Origin: Nitrospira sp.
GTDB lineage: Bacteria > Nitrospirota > Thermodesulfovibrionia > Thermodesulfovibrionales > SM23-35
Assembly (NCBI GenBank): GCA_016873615.1
Contig: VGWX01000024.1
Coordinates: 1-32,563, forward strand
DNA length: 32,563 bases
Direction: 5' to 3'
How positions within the stretch are numbered: position 1 is the first letter of the stretch; the number at the start of each line of letters is the position of its first letter. This document shows positions 1-9,081 of the stretch, piece by piece. Both the position numbers and the translations under genes were made by a program. Below the pieces are notes generated by a model that had not been told where the DNA came from, ran no database searches, and was given only the letters and a program-made list of their open reading frames with translations.

Positions 1-4
1 CGAA

Positions 5-82
5 CCCGCCTGAGTGCGGGAGCGACTCGCCGAGGCGAGAATCTTTCTGCAAAACCCAGAAGGATTGCGGACAAGCCGCAAT
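5..82. repeat. Cluster of three short inverted repeats (REP-like dispersed repeat candidate)
   Basis: CCCGC(5-9)/GCGGG(16-20); CTCGCC(26-31)/GGCGAG(34-39); ATTGCGG(64-70)/CCGCAAT(76-82). Confidence 0.5.
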
Positions 83-145
83 GACAAAAATATTAACAAT
101 GTCGTCTTACTAATGACCGTATTAGTATATGCTATATTGTTTTGT

Positions 146-987
146 TTATGGTATAGAAATCTCAACAATAGAAATCTCAACAGGCTCTGACGGCTCTCCC
201 TGAACACCGTTTGCAGCCTGGTAGATAAGACGGTATTGGACTTTTCCCTTCTCCGGAAGACTTGTGTGAATGGCATAATCAATAGTAAGTGCACGTGTAA
301 TAGTTAACCAGGGATCTTTGCCTTCAGTTCTGTGTTGTACTGTAATGAAAAGCCCTTTAGTCGGTCTTTCAAACTTTAGCTCCACACGCTGAAAAGGCTC
401 CTTCAGGAATTTCACTTCAGGTTTTTTAGGAATAGGAATTGTCGGGGAGCCAACCCGCACAACAACGGGGCTGCTCAGGTCGCTTCTGTTCCCCTTTTTA
501 TCGAGTGCGACAACACGGTACCAGTAAAACTGCCCGGGCTTCACACCGGTTGTCGGGGTTCCTGAGAGAAGTCCTGCCTGGCTCATGCTTAGGCCAGGAG
601 GCAAAGAACCTGTAGCTATGCTGTATACGATCGGCGCTTGCCCTCCTGTTGTCTGAAGCTGATAGCTGTACGCCGTCCCCACCGTGCCTGAAGCAAGTGT
701 CTGCGGTGAGGTGATGTTCAGTGCCGGGCATGCCGCAGCAGCACCGACACTTGTACAGGCTTCTTGCGGAACCTGGAGAGTAGTCCAGGATGCATCATCT
801 CCAAAATTAATTTCCGTATCGCATTTCGGAGAGCATGAGACATAGGGCACAGAGCTACCTTAGCGGTAACACTTTGATTGATCAGCGCTGGACTGGGAGA
901 TGCTTCAATGGTGATAGCGTAGGATACGTTGCTTAAAATAATGACTAAAGATAACGCAATAAATAGAAATAACGAACTTTTTTTCAT
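146..987 (-). pseudogene. Secreted Ig-like (He_PIG-type) protein, apparently frameshifted: signal-peptide half (718-987) and Ig-domain half (146-850) in different frames
   Basis: 718-987 encodes a signal peptide MKKSSLFLFIALSLVIILSNVSYA followed by ITIEASPSPALINQSVTAKV. 146-850 continues in another frame with CSPKCDTEINFGDDASW and a He_PIG-like stretch LPPGLSMSQAGLLSGTPTTG. Confidence 0.6.
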
Positions 988-1422
988 GTCCCCCCTGTCC
1001 TGTCCATTTGGTCCCTTAAGTTTATTTCGCTATGAGTTTCTCCCCTTCAATTGAGACATGGTGGCGCCGGCCTGAAAAGGTTCAAAACTCTCAATTTTGC
1101 AAAGTTAAGCTGAAATCAAAAGCATATAGAACCTTTTGAAAAATATACTCTTTTGAAACATTATTTGCAACTTATATTATTTGCGAGGCGGGGGTAAGGT
1201 TCTTCAAGAAATAAGTGGGGGTCGTGGTGAGCAGAGGACTATCTTTGCACTCTGGGCTGTTTTAATTTAATTCTGCAATTAAGAACTGCTTTCTTGAAAA
1301 TTGCTCATCTATCTGGCCCCCCTCCTCCATTGAATCGACCTTACTGTTGCAAGAAGGAAATGGAGGAGAGGGGAATTTATATCTATTTCCAAATCAAATG
1401 CTGACAGCCTATTTATTCGCTC

Positions 1423-1938
1423 CTACCTTGCGGTGTATCCTGCAGAATTTATATTGTTTCCTTCATCCCACTCATTGATCCAGTTGAGATTGTCTGCTGT
1501 AGCTCTGTATTTTCTTGCTGTGCCTTTCTGAACCCATTGTTTGAACTTCACAGTTTTGCTATCTCCGCAATTCAAGGCTGTCATGCCTGCCTCGCCGAGA
1601 CGGCTAAAGCCTGCCGCGGGATTATCCGACCATTCAAGGAGTACCTTAAATGCGCCTGCGCAGGCACGCGCTGTTCCCTCAGCGGTGAGAGATGATGAAG
1701 TTGAAGAGCACTGTCCCGGCATTTTGATCTGATTCTTTACCGTGACTGATATTTCAACCTTAACCCTTGCCGGTTCATCTACAAGCTTCACAAAGCTGAC
1801 ACTTTCAACGATCAGATCAGGTTTTTTCGGCAGAGGAGCAGACCCTTTTAGTGGCGCATCCGCAGCAAAAGCAACCGAAGCAAAACAGAATATAACCAAT
1901 AAAGCCAGAATTGGATTAATCTTTGACATTCTCTTCAT
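1423..1938 (-). CDS. Secreted CARDB-like domain protein
   Basis: Signal peptide MKRMSKINPILALLVIFCFASVAFA; KKPDLIVESVSF ... WINEWDEGNNINSAGYTAR resembles CARDB (PDLxV...DEGNN). SD AAGGAGGG upstream. Confidence 0.65.
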   Translation of the reverse strand: MKRMSKINPILALLVIFCFASVAFAADAPLKGSAPLPKKPDLIVESVSFVKLVDEPARVKVEISVTVKNQIKMPGQCSSTSSSLTAEGTARACAGAFKVLLEWSDNPAAGFSRLGEAGMTALNCGDSKTVKFKQWVQKGTARKYRATADNLNWINEWDEGNNINSAGYTAR

Positions 1939-2177
1939 AGTTGACCCTCCTTAATTAATAATTTCATCTGCTGCTCCTTGTAAAACTTTCATCTCACTAT
2001 TTAAAAAGTGCTCTATATTCAACTACCTCCTTTCTCTCACTTTACCTGTGAGTAGCAGTTCTTTTTAAAAAGGTTCAAAATAATTTCGGCTCATCGTATA
2101 AGTGAGTGGTTAAAAAGTGAGCCATAAATTAGACATAAGATATCATGAGACAAGAGAAAAAGATAGGTCCATTGCCG

Positions 2178-2867
2178 TCACTCTCCAAGATATGCCTTTT
2201 TGAGTTGTTCGTTGATTAAGAGATATTCTCCTTTCCCCTCCAATACTATCTTGCCGGTTTCAAGGACATATCCCTTGTTCGATAACTTAAGCGCTGCGCG
2301 TGCATTCTGTTCGACAAGGAGGACCGTAACCCCTTCCCTGTTGATATCCTTTATTGTCCTGAATATTTTACTCACGATTATCGGGGCAAGACCAAGGGAG
2401 GGTTCATCCAGAAGCAAAAGCTTTGGATTTGACATAAGCGCCCTTCCGATGGCGAGCATCTGCTGCTCGCCGCCGCTTAAGGTACCACCTAACTGTTTCT
2501 GCCTTTCTTTGAGCACCGGGAACAACTCAAATATTTTGTCCAATTGAACTTTGAACTTTGTATACGCTCCCATCTCAAGGTTCTCTTTGATGGTAAGCCT
2601 GGGAAAGATCCTCCTGCCCTCAGGCACCTGGCTGATGCCCATTTCAACGATCCTGTGCGGAGGCATACCACCGATGCCTTCTCCTTCAAAAACAATATCG
2701 CCTGCCTGTGGCTTGAGTATTCCGGATATGGTCATAAGGGTTGTTGACTTGCCGGCTCCGTTATTTCCAATCAGGCTGACAATCTCACCCTGTTTCACTT
2801 CTATATTAATGCCCCTGAGGGCTTCGATAGGACCGTAGAAGGTATGTATACCATTGAGTTTAAGCAT
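2178..2867 (-). CDS. livF: Branched-chain amino acid ABC transporter ATP-binding protein LivF
   Basis: Walker A GNNGAGKST, signature LSGGEQQMLAIGRALM, Walker B LLLLDEPSLGLAP; adjacent to livGMH. Confidence 0.93.
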   Translation of the reverse strand: MLKLNGIHTFYGPIEALRGINIEVKQGEIVSLIGNNGAGKSTTLMTISGILKPQAGDIVFEGEGIGGMPPHRIVEMGISQVPEGRRIFPRLTIKENLEMGAYTKFKVQLDKIFELFPVLKERQKQLGGTLSGGEQQMLAIGRALMSNPKLLLLDEPSLGLAPIIVSKIFRTIKDINREGVTVLLVEQNARAALKLSNKGYVLETGKIVLEGKGEYLLINEQLKKAYLGE

Positions 2868-2877
2868 ATAAATATAA

Positions 2878-3026
2878 GTGGTCGAGGGTTCGAGGGTTCA
2901 AGGGGACAAGGGTAAGAAGGTTTATTTTACAAAGATTTAAGAAGACATTTAGGCGTTCTTCCTTTGAAACGTTCAATTTTTTGTATGTCTTAATCATCTC
3001 ACTGGAATCCTTGAACCCTCGACCAC
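2878..3026. repeat. Inverted-repeat-bounded insertion (MITE-like) between livG and livF
   Basis: GTGGTCGAGGGTTC (2878-2891) is the exact reverse complement of 3013-3026; GAGGGTTCAAGG (2892-2903) is the reverse complement of 3009-3020; about 105 bp between the arms. Confidence 0.6.
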
Positions 3027-3046
3027 TTGAACCCTTTTGTATTCTT

Positions 3047-3820
3047 TCAGTGTTCTTTCCCAAGATATGCCTCTATTACTGCCGGGTCTTTCTTTATATC
3101 AGCGGGAAATCCTTCTGCTATCTTCACACCGTGATCTAACACGGAGATCCAGTCAGATATACCCATAACCACTTTCATATCATGTTCTATAAGCAAAACC
3201 GTTTTGCCGAGTTCCTTTAAGTTTCTGATAAGAGTCATCACCTCAGTTGTTTCCTGCGGGTTCATTCCTGCTGTCGGCTCATCAAGCAATATCAATGCAG
3301 GTTCTGCAGCCAGCGCCCTTGCTATCTCAAGCCTTCTCTGGGCGCCGTAGGGCAGATTCGCCGAAACGGTTTCTGCAAAATCGGACAGACCAACAAAGTT
3401 AAGGTATTCAAGGGCCTTTTCCCTTACCTCTGTCTCTTCATTACAGAATTTTTTCCATCGCGTTATAGAGCCAATAAGCCCCGATCGTGTCCTGCAGTGC
3501 TGGCTAACCATCACATTTTCTATAACAGACATTTCCCTGAAGAGTCTGATGTTCTGGAAAGTCCTTGATATGCCGAGCCTTGCAATATCATGAGTTGCGA
3601 GCCTGGTAATGTCAGTATCAGAAAAAAGGATGGTCCCTTTTGCAGGTTTTGCAAGACCTGTGAGACAGTTGAAGAATGTGGTTTTTCCTGCTCCGTTCGG
3701 CCCGATAATGCTCATGATAATACCCTCTTTTACCCTGAGGTTCATCTCTTCAATAGCTTTGATGCCGCCGAAATGCAAAGATATGTCTCTAACTTCTAAG
3801 AGATACACGTTTGCCTCCAA
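3047..3820 (-). CDS. livG: Branched-chain amino acid ABC transporter ATP-binding protein LivG
   Basis: GPNGAGKTTFFNCLTG, RTFQNIRLFREMSVIENVMV, ILLDEPTAGMNPQET; ends AYLGKEH. Confidence 0.93.
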   Translation of the reverse strand: MEANVYLLEVRDISLHFGGIKAIEEMNLRVKEGIIMSIIGPNGAGKTTFFNCLTGLAKPAKGTILFSDTDITRLATHDIARLGISRTFQNIRLFREMSVIENVMVSQHCRTRSGLIGSITRWKKFCNEETEVREKALEYLNFVGLSDFAETVSANLPYGAQRRLEIARALAAEPALILLDEPTAGMNPQETTEVMTLIRNLKELGKTVLLIEHDMKVVMGISDWISVLDHGVKIAEGFPADIKKDPAVIEAYLGKEH

Positions 3821-4961
3821 GTAATCCCTGCGGCCTGAATATCATCATAAGCACAAGTCCGACGCCAAGGCTAAGCATTCTGTATAGTTGAACTTCGCGC
3901 AGCACTTCAGGCAGCAATACTAAAATAAAGGCCCCGAAAATTACTCCGGGGATGCTGCCAAGACCTCCAAGGATGACCATGCAGAGTATCAGCACCGATT
4001 CCATGAATGTAAAGCTCTCCGGAGATACAAATTGCATTTTCCCTGAAAACAGAGCGCCTGCAAGACCAGCCCAGAACGTACCGAAGGCGAAGGCATAGAG
4101 CTTATACAGGGTAGTGTTTATGCCCATGGCAGAAGCTGCTATTTCATCTTCACGTATGGCAACCCATGCCCTTCCTATCCTTGATGCATATACTCTCCTG
4201 GTTATGAAAAGCGTCAGAATAACAAACAAAAAGACAAGATAATAGTAATGTGAGAGCTTCCCGAATGATATTGACAGAATTTCAGGAGGCGCAATCCCAG
4301 AAATTCCATTAGGGCCTCTTGTCATGCTGTCCCAGTTATTCAGAATAAGCCTTGCTATTTCTCCAAACCCCAGTGTAACAATCGCAAGGTAATCTCCTCT
4401 CAGCCGCAAGGCTGGTATTGCAAGGAGGAAACCGGCGACTGATGTAATGACAAGAGAAAAAGGCAATGCTGACCAGAAACCTATTCCGAATTTTGTATTC
4501 AGCAGCGCATATGTATATGCGCCAATTGCATAGAAAGCCACAAAACCGAGGTTCAGAAGGCCGGTAAACCCCACTACTACATTCAGCCCAAGCGCAAGAA
4601 TGACATATATCCCCACGAGTATCGCCACATCAATAAAATAATCCCTGACCATAAATGGCATAGTGAGAATAAGCAGCAGTAATGCAGAACGAATCACGAT
4701 TGACGGATAGCGGTTAACGGATAACAAATAAATTTTTTTACTGAAAATCTGCAGCCTTTCCGCAAATATCTTTTTATACGGGGAAAGAAATTTTAAAGAG
4801 AGAAGAAGGACAGAGAATATTGCAAAAAACAGGATTGCAGCTTTAAAGCCCTTGAATGGCAGAAAAAGCAGGGATAGCCAGAGCGCAATTATAATTGGCT
4901 TTGCTGCAGTGGAAAGGGTATTCATATCGAAACTTTTAACTTTTAACTCTTCGCTTCTCAC
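3789..4961 (-). CDS. livM: Branched-chain amino acid ABC transporter permease LivM with N-terminal extension (start may be the ATG at 4925)
   Basis: GLNVVVGFTGLLNLGFVAFYAIGAYTYALL, AWVAIREDEIAASAMGIN, GGLGSIPGVIFGA motifs; multiple TM segments. Confidence 0.9.
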   Translation of the reverse strand: MRSEELKVKSFDMNTLSTAAKPIIIALWLSLLFLPFKGFKAAILFFAIFSVLLLSLKFLSPYKKIFAERLQIFSKKIYLLSVNRYPSIVIRSALLLLILTMPFMVRDYFIDVAILVGIYVILALGLNVVVGFTGLLNLGFVAFYAIGAYTYALLNTKFGIGFWSALPFSLVITSVAGFLLAIPALRLRGDYLAIVTLGFGEIARLILNNWDSMTRGPNGISGIAPPEILSISFGKLSHYYYLVFLFVILTLFITRRVYASRIGRAWVAIREDEIAASAMGINTTLYKLYAFAFGTFWAGLAGALFSGKMQFVSPESFTFMESVLILCMVILGGLGSIPGVIFGAFILVLLPEVLREVQLYRMLSLGVGLVLMMIFRPQGLLGGKRVSLRS

Positions 4962-4981
4962 TCTTCCCTCTTCACTGTCTT

Positions 4982-5926
4982 TTATACTTTCTCCAGATCT
5001 GCCTTGCCGAAGAGTCCGCCCGGCTTAACAAGGAGTATGATGATCAGGATCACAAACGCATACGCATCCTTGTATTCGCCTGAGATGTAACTGCCTCCGA
5101 GGCTTTCCACAAGTCCAAGCAGGAGGCCCCCGAACATTGCGCCCCTGATGCTTCCTATACCGCCCAATACTGCTGCAGTAAAAGCCTTAATGCCTGCGAC
5201 ATACCCGATAGAATAGTTCACAAGTCCGTAGTACATAGCGACCATGAGTCCGGCAACAGCTGCAAGACCTGAACCTATGATGAATGTCAATGAGATGATA
5301 GTATCGATGTTTATGCCGACGAGTGAGGCCATTGTTTTATCCTGTGCAACCGCTCTCATCGCCTTACCCATCCTTGTTTTTCTCACAAACAGACGAAGTG
5401 CGATCGTCAGGACTGCTGATGAGAGTATTATGAAAAGTTGCAGATAGGTCATCCTGACCGACATGAATTGAAATCCGGCAACACCGAAGAAGGCCGGGAA
5501 AACCTTGTCGGTAGCTCCCTGTGTGAGCATCACATAATTCTGCAGGAATATTGAAACCCCGATGGCGCTTATAAGCGGGCTTAGCCGGGGAGCATTTCTC
5601 AGCGGTTTATATGCTATTTTTTCAATGGTAAACCCGTAAGAAGAGCAGAAGATTATCGACAATACAAAAGTCAGCATTAAGGCAAGGGGAAGATTATGGG
5701 CTGTCAGACCGACAGCAGTAAAAAATGCAAGAAAGATAATCCCGAGGTATGCACCGAGCATGTAAATCTCACCGTGGGCAAAATTGATGAGTTCAAGTAT
5801 GCCATAGACCATCGAATAACCGAGAGCAATAAGCGCATAAACACTGCCAAGGGTAAGACCATTGATCAGTTGCTGCAGAAACATGGGGAATTGTAACAGA
5901 AAAAACAGCAGAGAGCAAAGAACCAA
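4982..5926 (-). CDS. livH: Branched-chain amino acid ABC transporter permease LivH
   Basis: LINGLTLGSVYALIALGYSMVYGILELINFAHGEIYMLGAY; AVLGGIGSIRGAMFGG. Confidence 0.93.
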   Translation of the reverse strand: MVLCSLLFFLLQFPMFLQQLINGLTLGSVYALIALGYSMVYGILELINFAHGEIYMLGAYLGIIFLAFFTAVGLTAHNLPLALMLTFVLSIIFCSSYGFTIEKIAYKPLRNAPRLSPLISAIGVSIFLQNYVMLTQGATDKVFPAFFGVAGFQFMSVRMTYLQLFIILSSAVLTIALRLFVRKTRMGKAMRAVAQDKTMASLVGINIDTIISLTFIIGSGLAAVAGLMVAMYYGLVNYSIGYVAGIKAFTAAVLGGIGSIRGAMFGGLLLGLVESLGGSYISGEYKDAYAFVILIIILLVKPGGLFGKADLEKV

Positions 5927-5944
5927 ATCCTGAAAGATTTGGTT

Positions 5945-7375
5945 CTATCCTATCAAGACCTTCAATGCGCTGCGCCTGTTTGGATGTTTCAGTTTTCTGA
6001 GCGCTTTTGCCTCTATCTGCCTTACTCTTTCACGTGTAATAGAAAAGTGCCTGCCCACTTCTTCGAGGGTGTGGTCTTTATCAAAGCCTATGCCAAACCT
6101 CATTCTTATTACCTGCTCTTCCCTTGGGGTCAGAGTATTGAGGACCCTCAATATATGCTCGGTCACATTGTTTCTTTCTGTATCAGCATATGGCGAAGGA
6201 CTGTCTTTGTCACTGATAAAATCCTCAAGCTTTGAATCTTCATCCCCTATCGGAGTTTGAAGCGCTATCGGATCCTGAATTGCCCTGAATACTTCCTCGA
6301 TTTTTCCGGTCGGAATTTCCAGTTTTTTCGCAATTTCCCCTTTGCTCGGTTCTCTTCCAAGCTCCTGTGTTAATTCCCTCGAGGCTCTGGTAACCTTGTT
6401 ATAAAATTCCATCATATGTACAGGAACTCTGATAGTCTTTGTCTGGTCAATTAATGCCCGTGTTATTCCCTGCCGTATCCACCATGTTGCATAGGTGCTG
6501 AATTTAAATCCCATTGTATAATCGAATTTATCTATAGCTTTCATCAGACCGATATTCCCTTCCTGAATAAGGTCAAGAAAGGAGAGCCCCCTCCCAATAT
6601 AGTTCTTGGCAACATTAACTACCAATCTCAGATTCCGGGTTATCAGTTCATTCTTTGCTTCACTGACAAGGGTTCTTGCTTTGGTTATTCTCTCCCACTT
6701 GGCTTTCAATTCGTCAATCCTGACGCCTGCTTCTGATTCAACCCGCTTATATTCATCCTGAACTTCTTTTGCAATGCTATTAAGCTTTACGGAACTGATA
6801 TCCTGTTTCTTTTTTTCATTTATTGCTTTTTTCAATTTTTTTAAAGTCCCGTACCTTGCAATCTTTCTATCTGCCAATTCTACTTTTATCATAAGATTGT
6901 CAAGCGCTTTCAAGCTCATTTCAAGAGCTTCATCGGTTTTTTCTTCCTCTGAATTATTCAATGCCTCTTCGTCTGTTCCATCTAAATCTGCTTCGATTTC
7001 CTTATATAAAGGCAGCGCTGTTACTATCCCCTTAATTATCTCTTTCCCTTCTTCCAAACTCTTGGCGAGTTCTATTTCTTCATTCCTTTTTAGTATTGTA
7101 ATATTCCCCATCGAGTGGAAATATGTTTGAACAATGTCCTCTGTTTTTTCGTATTCCTCTTCTTCCTCAGGAGCAAATACGTCTCCCTCTGCAAGGTCAT
7201 TCTCATGCTCATCAACAACTTCAATTCCGACATCATGGAGAAGATCCATAAGTTCTTCTATTTCACTCATCGAGAAATATTCTGAGGGAACAGCATCGTT
7301 TATCTCATCATACGTTAGCTTTCCGCGCTTCTTCCCCATATCTATAATCTCTTCAAAAATATCCTCTTTTTCCAT
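5945..7375 (-). CDS. rpoD: RpoD-like sigma-70 family RNA polymerase sigma factor (likely start ATG 7375; the track ORF extends to 7426)
   Basis: Region 2 KFSTYATWWIRQGITRALIDQ; region 4.2 TLEEVGRHFSITRERVRQIEAKALRKLKHP; N-terminal region 1.1-like segment; SD AAGGAG just upstream of ATG 7375. Confidence 0.88.
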   Translation of the reverse strand: MEKEDIFEEIIDMGKKRGKLTYDEINDAVPSEYFSMSEIEELMDLLHDVGIEVVDEHENDLAEGDVFAPEEEEEYEKTEDIVQTYFHSMGNITILKRNEEIELAKSLEEGKEIIKGIVTALPLYKEIEADLDGTDEEALNNSEEEKTDEALEMSLKALDNLMIKVELADRKIARYGTLKKLKKAINEKKKQDISSVKLNSIAKEVQDEYKRVESEAGVRIDELKAKWERITKARTLVSEAKNELITRNLRLVVNVAKNYIGRGLSFLDLIQEGNIGLMKAIDKFDYTMGFKFSTYATWWIRQGITRALIDQTKTIRVPVHMMEFYNKVTRASRELTQELGREPSKGEIAKKLEIPTGKIEEVFRAIQDPIALQTPIGDEDSKLEDFISDKDSPSPYADTERNNVTEHILRVLNTLTPREEQVIRMRFGIGFDKDHTLEEVGRHFSITRERVRQIEAKALRKLKHPNRRSALKVLIG

Positions 7376-7591
7376 GCTGCTCCTTAAAATAAGTTTTTTA
7401 ACGGCGTCTGTATAAAACCAGGGCACTCATAGCTCAATATGCAGTTATACTCCCTTGTAGTTTTGATAAGAGGAGGGAATCAGACAAGGCTATAATATAA
7501 AATGAATCCGCTGATTCAAACGACCTGTTTTAATTTTTAATATTATACCAAGATTTGCTGATTTTATGCTTAAATAGTGAATGGAATGCCA

Positions 7592-7620
7592 TTGACTAAT
7601 GGAGATATATCCTATATAAA
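7592..7620 (+). promoter_or_regulatory. Sigma-70-type promoter for the sensor kinase
   Basis: TTGACT (7592-7597), 17-bp spacer, TATAAA (7615-7620). Confidence 0.55.
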
Positions 7621-7629
7621 ATATCTATA

Positions 7630-9063
7630 ATGTCTGTTAAAGATTATTTCCTCAGCATTTCTCTCAACAAGAAACTCATCGGGATGATGCTTTTGCTCAG
7701 TTTTATCCTCATCTCGGTCATGCAGTTCCTGTATGCACAGTCTGAAAAAGCGCTCCTGTCAGAACTTGAAAATCAGACCGCAGAACTCTCAAAAGCTATC
7801 CAGGTTGGAGTAGAAGAGGTAACAAGCAAGGGTTCCACAGATGAGATGAAGCTTCAGAATTATCTTAAAAAGCTTAATGCCAAGGGCTTGAAAGAGATCT
7901 CGATTATCAGCAATGCGGATGAGATTATCGCAAGCACCAACCCGATGAAAGTCGGGGAAGAGGTTGGCCATGTAAAAAAAGAGCGCATTATAAAGGCAGA
8001 ACTTGGCGAGCCGGTTTCGAAGGAGGGGAAGGTCTACAATGTCATTCTGCCTGTTGTTGCAGGCAACGAGCATTATGGCTATATACATCTGAAGATAAAC
8101 GTCGAAGACTTTTCTGAGATTTTAGCGAGTAATTCAATAAAAAGAATAGTCGCAACATCCCTGGTATTCGGGCTCGGTATTATTCTCGCTGTATTTCTTT
8201 CATGGCTGTATACAAAGCCGATCCATAATGTCGTCAATGCTGCACGCAGTGTTGCAGCAGGCGATCTGACACCTGAACTTACTACAGACAGGAAGGATGA
8301 GATTGGTGAACTGACACACACGTTTAATTATATGATCCAGAAACTCAGAGAGGAGCGTGCGCTTGAGGAAAAACTACGCGAAGCAGAACATCTTTCAGGC
8401 ATAGCTCAATTAGCAAAAAGCATTGCACATGAAATAAGAAATCCTCTGAATTTTATCAGCCTCTCGATTGATCATTTGAGAAAAAAATATGTACCACAGC
8501 AGGATGAGGAAAAGCAAAAGTTTGAGTCGCTCATCTTAAGCATAAAACATGAAATACAGCGATTGAATAAACTGGTAGGGGATTTCCTCGATTATGGAAA
8601 ACCATTACGATTAAATCTCCAGAATACCGATATCGGCAGCCTTATTAATGAAGTGATAGCTCTTGTCTCGGCAAAGGCAGAAAAGGATGGGATTAAGATC
8701 CAGTACAACAATGGAGATCTTCCTCAACTCGCCATAGACCCTGAGTTATTTAAGACATGTATCTTTAATATCGTCCTGAATGCTTTTCAGGCAATGCCTG
8801 ACGGGGGAGGCCTGACTATAAGCTTAAACGCATCAAACGGGAGAGCATATATTGCTATTGACGATACAGGCATTGGTGTTTCAAAGGAAAACCTGCCAAA
8901 GCTATTCGATCCTTTTTTTTCAACAAAGATCACAGGCCTTGGACTCGGGCTCGCCATGACAAAACGGGTTATCGAAGAACATGGTGGCAAAGTAGACTTT
9001 CAGAGCGAAGAGGGAAAAGGCAGCACAATGACGATATCATTGCCTGTTACGAATGAGAAATAA
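7630..9063 (+). CDS. Membrane sensor histidine kinase (HAMP, HisKA, HATPase_c; NtrB-like)
   Basis: Two TM segments, HAMP (WLYTKPIHNVVNAARSVAAGDLTPEL), H-box IAHEIRNPLNFIS, G-box GLGLGLAMTKRVIEEHGG. Confidence 0.92.
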   Translation: MSVKDYFLSISLNKKLIGMMLLLSFILISVMQFLYAQSEKALLSELENQTAELSKAIQVGVEEVTSKGSTDEMKLQNYLKKLNAKGLKEISIISNADEIIASTNPMKVGEEVGHVKKERIIKAELGEPVSKEGKVYNVILPVVAGNEHYGYIHLKINVEDFSEILASNSIKRIVATSLVFGLGIILAVFLSWLYTKPIHNVVNAARSVAAGDLTPELTTDRKDEIGELTHTFNYMIQKLREERALEEKLREAEHLSGIAQLAKSIAHEIRNPLNFISLSIDHLRKKYVPQQDEEKQKFESLILSIKHEIQRLNKLVGDFLDYGKPLRLNLQNTDIGSLINEVIALVSAKAEKDGIKIQYNNGDLPQLAIDPELFKTCIFNIVLNAFQAMPDGGGLTISLNASNGRAYIAIDDTGIGVSKENLPKLFDPFFSTKITGLGLGLAMTKRVIEEHGGKVDFQSEEGKGSTMTISLPVTNEK

Positions 9064-9081
9064 GAAAATAAGGAGGAATAA

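Noticed and set aside
2860-3063. 67-aa ORF between livG and livF, considered as a four-helix-bundle/23S intervening-sequence-type protein remnant
   Set aside because: The ends are repeat-derived (inverted-repeat arms) and the ~35-residue core is too short for a family assignment.
6774-7415. Two + strand ORFs (118 and 93 aa) opposite rpoD
   Set aside because: Ser/Ile/Phe-rich antisense translations of Glu/Lys-rich sigma-factor codons; no domain signal.
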